From: an uncultured Bacteroidia bacterium
GTDB taxonomy: Bacteria > Bacteroidota > Bacteroidia > Bacteroidales > UBA932
Reading direction: 5' to 3'
DNA length: 57,327 nucleotides
Assembly (NCBI GenBank): GCA_902781705.1
Contig: CACZKE010000019.1
Location: 1-57,327, forward strand
The notes under the pieces were generated by a model. That model made no database searches and was not told the origin of the DNA. It was given only the letters and a program-made list of their open reading frames with translations. Below, one piece after another: positions 1-11,035 of this stretch; positions within the stretch are counted from its first letter, which is position 1, and each line of letters opens with the position of its first letter. The translations under genes were made by a program, and so were the position numbers.

Positions 1-51
1 ATAGCTATTATTTTTAAGGCCCTCAAGGGCGTATCTTCTCTCTTTATACAA

Positions 52-99
52 AAAAGAAGGTGACCAATCAGTCAACCGACTTTTTAGTCACCTTCTTTT
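52..99. terminator. Bidirectional intrinsic terminator-like hairpin
   Basis: Perfect 13-bp arms (AAAAGAAGGTGAC at 52-64, its complement at 87-99). A second small stem, AGTC/GACT at 70-73 and 78-81, sits in the loop around AACC. A-tracts on one side and T-tracts on the other fit termination in either direction. It lies downstream of the M16 protease gene when read on the minus strand. The 51 bases to its left hold no gene that I can recognise. Confidence 0.75.
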
Positions 100-101
100 A
101 T

Positions 102-261
102 GGAAGGGCATGGGGTGTCCGGGGGCTTGTCCACCCCCGGACAAGTATAGGGGGAGGGGCCCGACGGATACAAGTTCCGCGAAGCGGGACGCAGGAGACG
201 TTGGGAGGGGCCGGAGTGGAGCGAAGCGGAACGGAGTCCCCCGGGCACCCCATGCCCTTCC
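102..261. other. GC-rich structured element with two alternative folds
   Basis: A 160-nt non-coding block between the M16 stop codon and the terminator. Its outer ends (102-125 and 238-261) are complementary over 24 bp with a single G-U pair. The inner part of the left arm can instead form a perfect 10-bp stem, TGTCCGGGGG (116-125) with CCCCCGGACA (134-143). A 7-bp hairpin CTTGTCC/GGACAAG (126-132/139-145) and a GUUCCGC/GCGGGAC hairpin are also possible. On the minus strand it would be the 3' end of the protease transcript. It could be a structured RNA, a dispersed palindromic repeat or a 3'-UTR element; the sequence alone does not decide. Confidence 0.55.
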
Positions 262-277
262 CGTTGAATAAAGATAA

Positions 278-3127
278 TTATTCAGTCTCGGCAGTATTCG
301 CCGGCTTCATCACCAGCTCGATCAGGTTGTCCTGGGCGAGGATGCGCTGGAGGGTCTGGCGGACGGTTTCCTTGGTGAGGGCATTGATGGCGGCTTCCCG
401 GGCGGCGTCGCGGTCTTCACCGTAGCGCTCGTGGATCTCGATGGAGTTCCGCCAGTAGGCGTTGTTCACGCGGTTCTCGGGGATGTTCTTCCTGAGGTTC
501 TTGACCGCGTTGTCCATCTCTTCGTCGGTGGGTCCGTTCTCGGCCAGGTCGCGGATGCCCTCGATGGCGAGGCTGCGGAGTTTGTCGCAGACGGAAGGAC
601 GGCAGTCGAAAGTGACCTGGATCAGCGCCTGCTCCTTGGGACGGCGGTTGATCTGGGCGGCGGTGCTGGCGCCGTAGGTGCCGCCCTCGTCCTCGCGGAG
701 GGAGTTGGTATAACGGATGTCCAGGATGTAGGAGACGACGTCCAGGGCGGCGGCATCGAGTTCGGTGTAGGGCATGTCGGCCGTCCAGACCTGGAGGACC
801 GTGCTCTTCGGCGTCTGCATGTCCACGGCGAAGATGTTCTCCACCCTGCCCTTGACGATGTCCTCATGGGTATCGACCCACTTCGCGGCCTTCTTTCCCT
901 TCGGGAGGGAACCGATGTATTTCTCCACCAGCGGCTTGAGGGTCTCGAGGTCCACGTCGCCCACGATGGTCATCGTGGCGCCCGCGATGTCGCTGAACAG
1001 GCTCCGGTACACCTTCTCGAGCGTCTCCAGGTTCGCCTTCTCCAGCGTCTCGGCGGAGATCATCTGCCGGCGGGGATGGTCCCCGTAAAGGGTCTTGTAC
1101 ATCTCGGTCTGGAGTTTGTACGTGGGCTGGTTCTGAAGGTTCGGGAGGATGGCCTTGAGTTGCTGGATGCCGTTCTCATACTCCTTCGGGTCGAAGCGCG
1201 GATCCATCCAGTACAGGTACAGGAGTTGGAAGGCGGTCTCGAGGTCCTTCTGCGTGGAGGTGCCCCGGATGCCGGTTTCCAGTTGGCCGATGTACGGGGT
1301 CACACTCACGGACTTTCCGGTAAGCATCTTGGAAACCTGGGTGCCGGAGAAGCCGGCCACGCCGGTGTTGCTCTGGTACAGGGCGAAGATGTTCTGGTCC
1401 ATGGACGGCATGTCCTCGTTGGAGACAAGGCTCAGGCCGCCGTCCTTGTTCAGGTTCAGGAGGATCTGGTCCTTGGTGTAGTCGGTGGGAAGGACGATGA
1501 CCTTCACACCGTTCTTGAGGGTCCACTGCGTCGCGCCGTAGATGGCCTTCGCGGTCTTCTTGACCTTGGAACCCTTGAGCAGGGCGGGATCCAGGAACTC
1601 GGAGGCGATTTCCTCACCTTCGAGCGGCTTGATCTCGGAGGCCTTGACCTCGGCGATGACCTGGAGGAGTTGCTCAGCCGTCGGGGTGGCGATGCCCTCC
1701 TTCTCCGGGCCGGAGTAAAGGACGATGAGGTTCTCGTCCGTGATCATCTGGGCGGCGAGCATCGACAGGACCTGTGCGTTGATGCTGGCGAGGAGTTGCT
1801 TCCCGAGTTGGAGTTCGGTCTCCGGTTCCAGGATGGGCTGCTTGTCGAAGAAGTTGCTCAGGATGGGGCCGATGAACTGCGGATTCCTCCGGGTGGGGGC
1901 CTTGTTGACGGCGTTCTCGAAGGCGGTCAGGATGTCGGTCTTGGCCCGCTCGAGTTCGTCATCGGCAAAGCCGAAGCGCTTCATGCGCTCGACCTCGGTG
2001 TAGAAGGCCTTGAAGCCGGGGAGGATGTTGTCCTCCTTGAGGGCGACCTCGCCCATGACGGCGTCGATGTCCTCATAGATGAGGGAGGAAATGTCCACGA
2101 TGCCCTCGAGGTACGGGCTGTCCGGCTGGGAGACGATGTCGGCGAAACGCTCGGCCATGATCCGGCCGATGAGCATCTTCAGCAGATCCTGGGTCTGTCC
2201 GATGACGGTGGGGTTGAACTGCTCGGGCATGGCTTCGCTCTTCCAGATCATCTCGACGGTCGGGACGGTGGTCTCCGGGTCGGTGATGATGCCCACGATA
2301 GGTTCCTGGTTGTCAGGGACTTTCAGGTGTTCCTTGGCCTTGGGATTCTCACACTTCGGGATGACGGAGAAGATCTCCTTGATCTTCGCCTCGGTGCGGT
2401 CCACGTCCACGTCACCCACGACCACGACGGCCTGCATGTCCGGATGGTACCATGTGCGGTAGAAGTTCACGAGGCTCTCGGGCTTGAAGGTCTCCAGGCT
2501 TTCCTGCCGGCCGATGAGGGTACAGTTCTCCATCTTCGTCCCCTTGAAATAGTAGGGGAGGGAGCGCTCCATCGTACGCCACTGGGCGTTCCGGCGCTGG
2601 CGGCGCTCCTCGATGATGACCCCGCGCTCCTTGTCGATCTCCGCCGGGTCGTTATTGACGAAATGCGCGTAGTCGCACATGATCATCAGGCACGTGTCCA
2701 CGACGGTTTCCCGTTGGACGGGAATGTTGTTGAGCATGTACTGGGTTTCCTCGAATCCGGTGGAAGCGTTGATGTTCCGGCCGAATTCGGCGCCGATGGA
2801 ACGGAGGTAGTCCAGGATGCCTTTCTCCGGGAAATGCTCCGTGCCGTTGAAGCACATGTGCTCCAGGAAGTGCGCGAGACCGTCCTGGTCCGGTTCTTCC
2901 TGGATGGCGCCCACGTTCGTGGCGAGGTAGAATTCCGCCCGCTGGGCCGGGAGCTCATTGTGGCGGATGTAATAGGTAAGTCCGTTGTCCAGATGTCCGA
3001 TGCGGACGGCCGGATCGTTCGGAAGGGCGGCCATGGCCTGTTGCATGGCCTCTTCCTGGCTCTGCGCGGCGGCCGGGAATGCGGCCAGCAGCGGCAGAAA
3101 GGCGGAAATAATCAGAAATCTTTTCAT
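278..3127 (-). CDS. M16 (pitrilysin/insulinase-type) zinc metallopeptidase, periplasmic
   Basis: About 949 residues. The start at 3127 is chosen because it gives a clean signal peptide (MKRFLIISAFLPLLAA, then AAAQ); an in-frame ATG 24 bases upstream would overlap the -7 promoter box. The N-terminal M16 domain carries the inverted zinc motif HFLEH at about residues 86-90, followed some 75 residues later by the ERGVIIEE segment expected to give the third ligand. A non-catalytic M16 half follows, the usual layout of 930-960-aa Bacteroidetes M16 peptidases. It probably degrades peptides in the periplasm. It is transcribed alone, divergent from the LysR gene, and its 3' end runs into the folded element at 102-261. 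Confidence 0.93.
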   Translation of the reverse strand: MKRFLIISAFLPLLAAFPAAAQSQEEAMQQAMAALPNDPAVRIGHLDNGLTYYIRHNELPAQRAEFYLATNVGAIQEEPDQDGLAHFLEHMCFNGTEHFPEKGILDYLRSIGAEFGRNINASTGFEETQYMLNNIPVQRETVVDTCLMIMCDYAHFVNNDPAEIDKERGVIIEERRQRRNAQWRTMERSLPYYFKGTKMENCTLIGRQESLETFKPESLVNFYRTWYHPDMQAVVVVGDVDVDRTEAKIKEIFSVIPKCENPKAKEHLKVPDNQEPIVGIITDPETTVPTVEMIWKSEAMPEQFNPTVIGQTQDLLKMLIGRIMAERFADIVSQPDSPYLEGIVDISSLIYEDIDAVMGEVALKEDNILPGFKAFYTEVERMKRFGFADDELERAKTDILTAFENAVNKAPTRRNPQFIGPILSNFFDKQPILEPETELQLGKQLLASINAQVLSMLAAQMITDENLIVLYSGPEKEGIATPTAEQLLQVIAEVKASEIKPLEGEEIASEFLDPALLKGSKVKKTAKAIYGATQWTLKNGVKVIVLPTDYTKDQILLNLNKDGGLSLVSNEDMPSMDQNIFALYQSNTGVAGFSGTQVSKMLTGKSVSVTPYIGQLETGIRGTSTQKDLETAFQLLYLYWMDPRFDPKEYENGIQQLKAILPNLQNQPTYKLQTEMYKTLYGDHPRRQMISAETLEKANLETLEKVYRSLFSDIAGATMTIVGDVDLETLKPLVEKYIGSLPKGKKAAKWVDTHEDIVKGRVENIFAVDMQTPKSTVLQVWTADMPYTELDAAALDVVSYILDIRYTNSLREDEGGTYGASTAAQINRRPKEQALIQVTFDCRPSVCDKLRSLAIEGIRDLAENGPTDEEMDNAVKNLRKNIPENRVNNAYWRNSIEIHERYGEDRDAAREAAINALTKETVRQTLQRILAQDNLIELVMKPANTAETE

Positions 3128-3148
3128 AAGAAGGAATATATCTCTTTG

Positions 3149-3180
3149 CAAAGATAATCATGTTTTATTGAAAAACAATA
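3149..3180 (-). promoter_or_regulatory. Bacteroidetes-type promoter for the M16 gene
   Basis: On the minus strand a perfect -7 box TATCTTTG (3149-3156) is preceded, after 19 bases, by TATTG (3176-3180), which matches three of four bases of the -33 TTTG. It lies 21 bases upstream of the chosen ATG. Confidence 0.65.
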
Positions 3181-3199
3181 ATTATTGTAAAAAATTCAA

Positions 3200-3207
3200 T
3201 AAATTTG
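3200..3207 (+). promoter_or_regulatory. Candidate -7 box for the LysR gene
   Basis: TAAATTTG fits the TAnnTTTG consensus and lies 51 bases before the LysR start. No good TTTG is seen 19-21 bases upstream, so this is weaker than the divergent M16 promoter. Confidence 0.35.
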
Positions 3208-3258
3208 CTTTTATGCGTGAAAATGGCTTACTTTGCTTTAGGATAAGCGTTTCTTATC

Positions 3259-4059
3259 ATGTTGGACGATTTCAGGCTGCGGGTGTTCATGATGGTGGCT
3301 GCGGAGAGCAGTTTCACCCGGGCCGCCCAGCACCTCGGCGTCACCCAGCCGGCCGTGAGCCAGCATATCGCCGAACTGGAGAAACAGGTGGGCGTCCCGC
3401 TCTTTGTCCGGAAGCGGGGAGAAGTCTCCCTGACGGCCGAAGGATACGTGTTCAAGGACTATGCAGCCAAGATCCTGCATTGGTACGAGGCGACCGACGC
3501 CCTGTTCGGCAGTGCCGGAAAACTGACCGTGAACCGCCCTGTCCGTGTCGCCGCGACGGCTTATGTGGCGGCGCACCGATTGCCGGAACTGCTCCGGGAC
3601 CTCGTCGCCATCACGGCCTCCAGTTTCATTATCGAAACTTATCCGGAAGACGCCTTCCCGGAGTCCATGGATGCGGACCTTTATTTCTATACCGCCGCGC
3701 GCCGGGACACGCTGGACTTTGACGCCGGATCGGTCATCGGCGTCGTGGATGCCTCGCTCGTCACGGTGTCGCCCGAACTCCCGGATGAGCCCCGCTATGC
3801 TGTCTGGGCTCCGTACCGGCCTCTGGTCCAACCGGATATTTATGCCCGGACCGTCCTCGTCTCCGACAGCATCCCTGCGCTTACGGACCTTGTCCGGAAC
3901 AATCCCAACCTCATCGGCATCCTCCCTTCCGACGCGGCATCCGGCCTTACCCTCCATCCCGACCCGCTCCCGCACCTGCGTCAGGACCTCCACCTCCGCG
4001 TCGCCGAGTCCTTCTCCCGCAGCGGCGTCGCCCAGTGGCTCACCTCCCGGTTTGAATAA
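3259..4059 (+). CDS. LysR-family transcriptional regulator (short effector domain)
   Basis: 266 residues. The N terminus is a typical LysR winged helix-turn-helix (FMMVAAESSFTRAAQHLG, then TQPAVSQHIAELEKQVG), with a linker helix to about residue 85. The rest resembles a LysR substrate-binding domain but is about 30-40 residues shorter than usual and poorly conserved, so I cannot name an effector. It is divergent from the M16 peptidase gene, and LysR proteins often regulate the divergent neighbour; that link is inference. A bidirectional terminator follows directly and separates it from the PFOR gene on the other strand. Confidence 0.88.
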   Translation: MLDDFRLRVFMMVAAESSFTRAAQHLGVTQPAVSQHIAELEKQVGVPLFVRKRGEVSLTAEGYVFKDYAAKILHWYEATDALFGSAGKLTVNRPVRVAATAYVAAHRLPELLRDLVAITASSFIIETYPEDAFPESMDADLYFYTAARRDTLDFDAGSVIGVVDASLVTVSPELPDEPRYAVWAPYRPLVQPDIYARTVLVSDSIPALTDLVRNNPNLIGILPSDAASGLTLHPDPLPHLRQDLHLRVAESFSRSGVAQWLTSRFE

Positions 4060-4064
4060 ACGGA

Positions 4065-4090
4065 AAAAGCCGCCCTTGCAGGCGGCTTTT
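4065..4090. terminator. Bidirectional terminator between LysR and PFOR genes
   Basis: Perfect 10-bp stem AAAAGCCGCC / GGCGGCTTTT with loop CTTGCA. The A and T tracts serve both converging genes. Confidence 0.85.
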
Positions 4091-4107
4091 CTGGTAGCGG
4101 TCGGCGA

Positions 4108-7632
<3,525 letters not shown>

Positions 7633-7659
7633 AACAGTTAATTGGGTTTATGTGGTAAT

Positions 7660-8541
7660 TTATTCGGATAATCCTTCGGTGACGGCCTCCGGAGCGATGC
7701 GGCGCACGAGGCCCTGCAGCACGGTTCCGGGACCGATTTCCAGGAAATGGTCGGCACCGTCGGCCACCATGTTCTGCACGGTCTGGGTCCAGCGGACCGG
7801 GGAGGTAAGCTGTTTCAGGAGATTCTCCCTGATAACGGCGGGATCGGAGGAGGGGAGGGCGGTGACGTTCTGGTACACCGGGCACAGCGGCGCCTTGAAC
7901 GGGGTCTTGTCGATGGCCTCGGCCAGTTCCAGCCGGGCCGGTTCCATGAGCGGGGAGTGGAAAGCGCCGCTCACGGCGAGGGGCAGTGCGCGCTTGGCGC
8001 CGGCTTCCTTCATCCTGGCACAGGCCTCCGCGATGGCCTCGGCCTCGCCGGAGATGACCACCTGGCCCTCGCTGTTGTAATTGGCGGGGACCACGATGCC
8101 GGTGCAGGAAGCACAGATTTCCTCGATGGTTTCGGTAGGGAGCTTGATGATGGCGGCCATGGTGCCGGGGACTTTCTCGCAGCACTTCTGCATGGCGTTC
8201 GCACGGATGGCGACGAGCCTCAGGGCGTCCTCGAACTCCATCGCGCCCGCGGCGGCGAGGGCGGAAAACTCGCCCAGGGAGTGCCCGGCGACCATGGTCG
8301 GCGTCTCCAGGCCGCTGCACAGAGCCAGCACGACGCTGTGGATGAAGATGGCCGGCTGGGTGACGCGGGTGGCCTTCAGGGCCTCGGCGTCCTCGCCGAA
8401 CATGATGTCCGTGATGGAAAAGCCCAGAATATCATTGGCCTTGTCCATCAGTTCCCGGGCCCGTTCGCTGCGCTCATACAGCGCCTTCCCCATGCCGGGG
8501 AACTGCGAACCCTGTCCGGGAAAAATATAGGCTTTACTCAT
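7660..8541 (-). CDS. fabD: Malonyl-CoA:ACP transacylase
   Basis: 293 residues, the usual length. FabD transfers malonyl groups from CoA to acyl carrier protein for fatty-acid synthesis in the cytoplasm. The N terminus has the GQGSQFPGMGKALYE motif, the catalytic serine is in GHSLGE (about residue 88), and the histidine in GAFHSPLM (about residue 197). It is the first gene of a probable fabD-nifJ operon with a strong promoter at 8595-8625 and a 5'-UTR of about 50 bases that contains a CAAACGTTTG palindrome. Confidence 0.95.
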   Translation of the reverse strand: MSKAYIFPGQGSQFPGMGKALYERSERARELMDKANDILGFSITDIMFGEDAEALKATRVTQPAIFIHSVVLALCSGLETPTMVAGHSLGEFSALAAAGAMEFEDALRLVAIRANAMQKCCEKVPGTMAAIIKLPTETIEEICASCTGIVVPANYNSEGQVVISGEAEAIAEACARMKEAGAKRALPLAVSGAFHSPLMEPARLELAEAIDKTPFKAPLCPVYQNVTALPSSDPAVIRENLLKQLTSPVRWTQTVQNMVADGADHFLEIGPGTVLQGLVRRIAPEAVTEGLSE

Positions 8542-8553
8542 ACGGTTTCAGTA

Positions 8554-8563
8554 CAAACGTTTG
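8554..8563. promoter_or_regulatory. CAAACGTTTG palindrome in the fabD 5' leader
   Basis: Perfect 10-bp palindrome lying between the -7 box and the fabD start. The same 10-mer forms the core of the 16-bp palindrome in the kduD promoter (50213-50228). It has the AAACGTTT centre often seen in LacI/GalR operators, but here it could be chance. Confidence 0.3.
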
Positions 8564-8594
8564 CCTTGTCAAAGGCATCCATTAATTAATCGTA

Positions 8595-8625
8595 CAAAGA
8601 TAAGGAATAAAGACGTAAAAGCAAA
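8595..8625 (-). promoter_or_regulatory. Promoter of the fabD-PFOR operon
   Basis: Minus strand: -33 TTTG (8622-8625), exactly 19 bases, then -7 TATCTTTG (8595-8602). This is a full match to the Bacteroidetes consensus, placed just beyond the tRNA-Val terminator. Confidence 0.8.
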
Positions 8626-8630
8626 AGAAA

Positions 8631-8654
8631 AAAGGCACTGAGACCAGTGCCTTT
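8631..8654 (-). terminator. Terminator of tRNA-Val
   Basis: Perfect 10-bp stem (8631-8640 with 8645-8654) and loop. On the minus strand it is followed by six Ts. It starts 4 bases beyond the tRNA 3' end. Confidence 0.85.
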
Positions 8655-8658
8655 CGAG

Positions 8659-8733
8659 TAGGGACGATCGGATTCGAACCGATGACCTCTTCAATGTGAC
8701 TGAAGCGCTCTAAACCAGCTGAGCTACGCCCCT
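8659..8733 (-). tRNA. tRNA-Val (anticodon CAC)
   Basis: 75 nt on the minus strand. Acceptor arm AGGGGCG/CGTCCCT has one G-U pair; D-arm GCTC/GAGC; anticodon stem CTTCA/TGAAG with loop GTCACAT, giving U33 and anticodon CAC; T-arm ATCGG-TTCGAAT-CCGAT. The discriminator is A and the 3' CCA is not encoded. Confidence 0.93.
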
Positions 8734-8753
8734 GTCTGTTCGAAACAGGACTG

Positions 8754-8785
8754 CAAAGATGAGACTATTTCTTCAAATTTGCAAG
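8754..8785 (-). promoter_or_regulatory. Promoter of tRNA-Val
   Basis: Minus strand CATCTTTG (8754-8761), seven of eight to TAnnTTTG, with CTTG 20 bases upstream (8782-8785). It lies about 20 bases before the tRNA 5' end. Confidence 0.5.
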
Positions 8786-8803
8786 GATTCTGCCGAAAAA
8801 TTT

Positions 8804-9985
8804 CTATCGGGCCTCGATATAGGCCTTGTTGGCGGAGAGCGATGTGCCCCGGTAGAGACCGAAGACAGCGCGTTCCTTCGTAGTGGCGGGGGACAGCACG
8901 TAGTACTGTCCGGCCTGGCAACTGCCGGCCGTGGTCCTTCCTTTCAGGATGTTGCCGCTGACGGACATCGGGTCCATGACGCTGCTCTCGAAGGTGACGG
9001 AGGAGGCGTCGGAACGGACCAGGACGCCCGTGTTCGCCGGAATGATGCTTCCGGCGGGGATTACCTGCAGTTTCGCATAGCCGGCGACCAGTTCGGTCAC
9101 GGTGTAAACCTTTGCGCCGGCGGGCACTTTCGCATTGAAATCCAGGCACAGCGTCGCCCAGCCCTGGGAAGGAATGGTCAGTTGGAAAGACTGCTTGTAC
9201 ACGAGCGTGATGTCGTCGAGGTACATTCGGTCGCCGGTGCCGCCTTTGCCGGCCACGGCGTTGGTCGCAGCGGTGAAGAGGATATACTTGGGCTGCGCTC
9301 CGTTGTTCGTGTAGACGAACGGGATGGAAATCCTCTGCCACTTACCGTTCGTCTTCGCGATCCGCTGGTTGACCGCCTTTGCGACGACATGCTTGGAGTC
9401 GGAGGAATAAGACTCCTTCGCCCCGTCGATGTAGTCGAAATCGTCGTGGATGATGGCGGTGACCTTCGCATAGGGATTGGCCGTGTCGGTTCCGTCGGGC
9501 GCGAATTTCACCCAGGCGACCAGCGAGTCGGGCTTGCCGGTGAAAGGCATGGCGCAGGGATTCCGGAATCCGTTGCCGGTGTTGTAGCCGTCCCGGTCGG
9601 AGTAATTGTAATTATCCTTGCCGTCGGCGCTGGTGGAACCGGCGTGGACACGTCCGGTCGTAAGGTTTCCCTGGGCATTCGCCTTGGCGATCGTGATTCC
9701 GAGGACCTTGACCACCACCTGGCGGGACCAGATGCTGCAGGAGTATTGCCCGTTCGATCCAGGGCGCTTGTCCGTGGACCGCTGGACCTGGCGGTTGGAG
9801 GAATCGTATCCATAGTTGGAATAGGAGCCGTCGGCGGTCTGGAAGGAGTTGAAATAGTTGGGCAGGTTCGCCCCGTCGAAGGTCCAGGTCTCGAAGTCTC
9901 CGTTGGTGATCTGGGGGTGGTTCTGCGCCTGCGCGGCCCCGGCGAGGAGGACCGCCGCTGCAAGGAGTGCAAAGGTCTTTCTCAT
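8804..9985 (-). CDS. PCMD-type secreted protein with C-terminal beta domain
   Basis: 393 residues with a clear signal peptide (MRKTFALLAAAVLLAGAAQAQ). The body begins ITNGDFETWTFDG and continues through GNGFRNPCAMPFTGKPDSLVAWVKF and a TGDRMYLDDITLVY strand. This is the pattern of the Bacteroidetes PCMD family (putative carbohydrate metabolism domain, a jelly-roll-like fold). The last 110 residues form another beta-rich region. No catalytic residues can be named. It is the third gene of an operon, 5 bp after the fimbrillin-like lipoprotein, and is probably exported to the surface or periplasm. Confidence 0.72.
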   Translation of the reverse strand: MRKTFALLAAAVLLAGAAQAQNHPQITNGDFETWTFDGANLPNYFNSFQTADGSYSNYGYDSSNRQVQRSTDKRPGSNGQYSCSIWSRQVVVKVLGITIAKANAQGNLTTGRVHAGSTSADGKDNYNYSDRDGYNTGNGFRNPCAMPFTGKPDSLVAWVKFAPDGTDTANPYAKVTAIIHDDFDYIDGAKESYSSDSKHVVAKAVNQRIAKTNGKWQRISIPFVYTNNGAQPKYILFTAATNAVAGKGGTGDRMYLDDITLVYKQSFQLTIPSQGWATLCLDFNAKVPAGAKVYTVTELVAGYAKLQVIPAGSIIPANTGVLVRSDASSVTFESSVMDPMSVSGNILKGRTTAGSCQAGQYYVLSPATTKERAVFGLYRGTSLSANKAYIEAR

Positions 9986-9990
9986 AGGGC

Positions 9991-10833
9991 TCAGAGTTGC
10001 TGGTCGGTCGGATCGGCGACGAGCGCGGCGTCGTGGAACGTCAGCGAGGTGCCTGCCTGACCGAGGTTTTTGATCCGGCCGGCTTCGAAGCCGTTTCCGG
10101 AGGTGAATGTGGTATTGACGAAGGCAACCTTCCCGTCGGAGCGGGTCAGGGCCATCTGGAGTTTCTTGCTGGTGGAGGGCAGGACGCTGAGCAGGATCTC
10201 GCCTGAGAGGGCTGTCGTTCCGGCCACCTGCGCCCGTTTCTCCAGGTAGGAGGTGGGGGCGCCGGAGGTGATGCGGAGGTCGGCGCTCACGGTGAACGGA
10301 CCCGTCACCCGGTCGTCCCTGACCACTTCGACCTTGCGGATGTTCAGGCTGGCAGGGATCTGCATCCGGAGCACGGAGCAGACATTCTGGAAGGTGAAAC
10401 CGTCGGTTTCGTTGCCGGTTCCCACCATTACGGCGTCGGCGATCCGGCCGGACTGGCTTTGGGGAAGCGTCAGGCCGATGCCGGCAGCGCCGAGCGTGGC
10501 GTTTTCGTCATAGGGGAAGAACGCTGTCGTCAGGTGGGAATACTCGGGCTTCTGTCCGGAGAAGGCCGTGCTGGCGGAACCGCCGGTCTTGGCGGTGAAG
10601 GGTGGGCACAGGACCTTGTCGGCAGTGAATACTCCGATCTTGTCTCCCTGGGTCCAGGCGGGGAGATTCCCGCCGGCGGACAGCGTGACCCGGGTCTCCG
10701 GGACCGTCGCTTCGATGGTCACGGGAACGAGGTTGCCCATGACGGGTGCAGGGGAGGTCGTATCGGTTTCTTTCTGGCAGGAGATCGCGGTGAACACGGC
10801 CGCAAGACATCCGAGGGTATGCAGTTTGTTCAT
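9991..10833 (-). CDS. Fimbrillin-like (Mfa/FimB-type) lipoprotein
   Basis: 280 residues. Lipoprotein signal MNKLHTLGCLAAVFTAISC, lipobox AISC. The mature region has features of Bacteroidetes fimbrillin-like proteins: an early TVPETRVTLSAGG strand, then PAWTQGDKIGVFTADK, a FFPYDE strand and SVLRMQIPASLNIRKVEV. Such proteins are pilus subunits, tip/anchor proteins or stand-alone adhesins on the cell surface; which applies cannot be told. It begins 3 bp after a 44-codon gene and is followed 5 bp later by the PCMD-type gene. Confidence 0.72.
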   Translation of the reverse strand: MNKLHTLGCLAAVFTAISCQKETDTTSPAPVMGNLVPVTIEATVPETRVTLSAGGNLPAWTQGDKIGVFTADKVLCPPFTAKTGGSASTAFSGQKPEYSHLTTAFFPYDENATLGAAGIGLTLPQSQSGRIADAVMVGTGNETDGFTFQNVCSVLRMQIPASLNIRKVEVVRDDRVTGPFTVSADLRITSGAPTSYLEKRAQVAGTTALSGEILLSVLPSTSKKLQMALTRSDGKVAFVNTTFTSGNGFEAGRIKNLGQAGTSLTFHDAALVADPTDQQL

Positions 10834-10836
10834 CGG

Positions 10837-10971
10837 CTAAAAAACGTTTTCGTCATCCTCGCCGTAGCCGGACAGGCTGCCGCCCGTTCCGTCCACGTTG
10901 CTGAGGCAGAAGGTCGTCTCCAGGGAAAGGTCGACGGCCCGCATTTCAGGTTTCTTATATTCTTTTTTCAT
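10837..10971 (-). CDS. 44-aa peptide gene heading the fimbrillin-like operon
   Basis: A 44-codon reading frame, ATG at 10971 and TAG at 10837. It begins MKKEYKKPEMRAVDLSLET and ends in a glycine/acid-rich tail (GTGGSLSGYGEDDENVF). It has no signal peptide or membrane segment and one cysteine. It sits 24 bases after a perfect -7 box and 3 bases before the lipoprotein start. Short basic-start, acidic/glycine-tail peptides of this shape recur in front of surface-protein operons in Bacteroidetes as far as I recall, but their role is not known to me. It could act as a leader peptide or as a secreted or modified peptide. Confidence 0.65.
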   Translation of the reverse strand: MKKEYKKPEMRAVDLSLETTFCLSNVDGTGGSLSGYGEDDENVF

Positions 10972-10994
10972 CACAGCCTTGCAAAAAGGGGCTG

Positions 10995-11025
10995 CAAAGA
11001 TAAGCCAAAAACCTGAAAGACGAAA
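10995..11025 (-). promoter_or_regulatory. Promoter of the 44-aa peptide/fimbrillin-like/PCMD operon
   Basis: Minus strand TATCTTTG (10995-11002), with TTTC (three of four to TTTG) 19 bases upstream at 11022-11025. The peptide ATG is at 10971. Confidence 0.6.
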
Positions 11026-11035
11026 ACATCCGTCC

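Noticed and set aside
431-3157. Plus-strand open frame of about 900 codons
   Set aside because: It runs antisense through the M16 peptidase gene. Its product is rich in Gly/Val/His repeats with no domain, typical of the complement of a GC-rich gene.
8542-8594. Riboswitch in the fabD leader
   Set aside because: The leader is about 50 bases, with no conserved FapR-, TPP- or other riboswitch-like structure visible. Only the short palindrome stands out.
10841-10850. AAAACGTTTT palindrome as an operator
   Set aside because: It lies at the 3' end of the 44-aa coding sequence, away from any promoter; probably chance.
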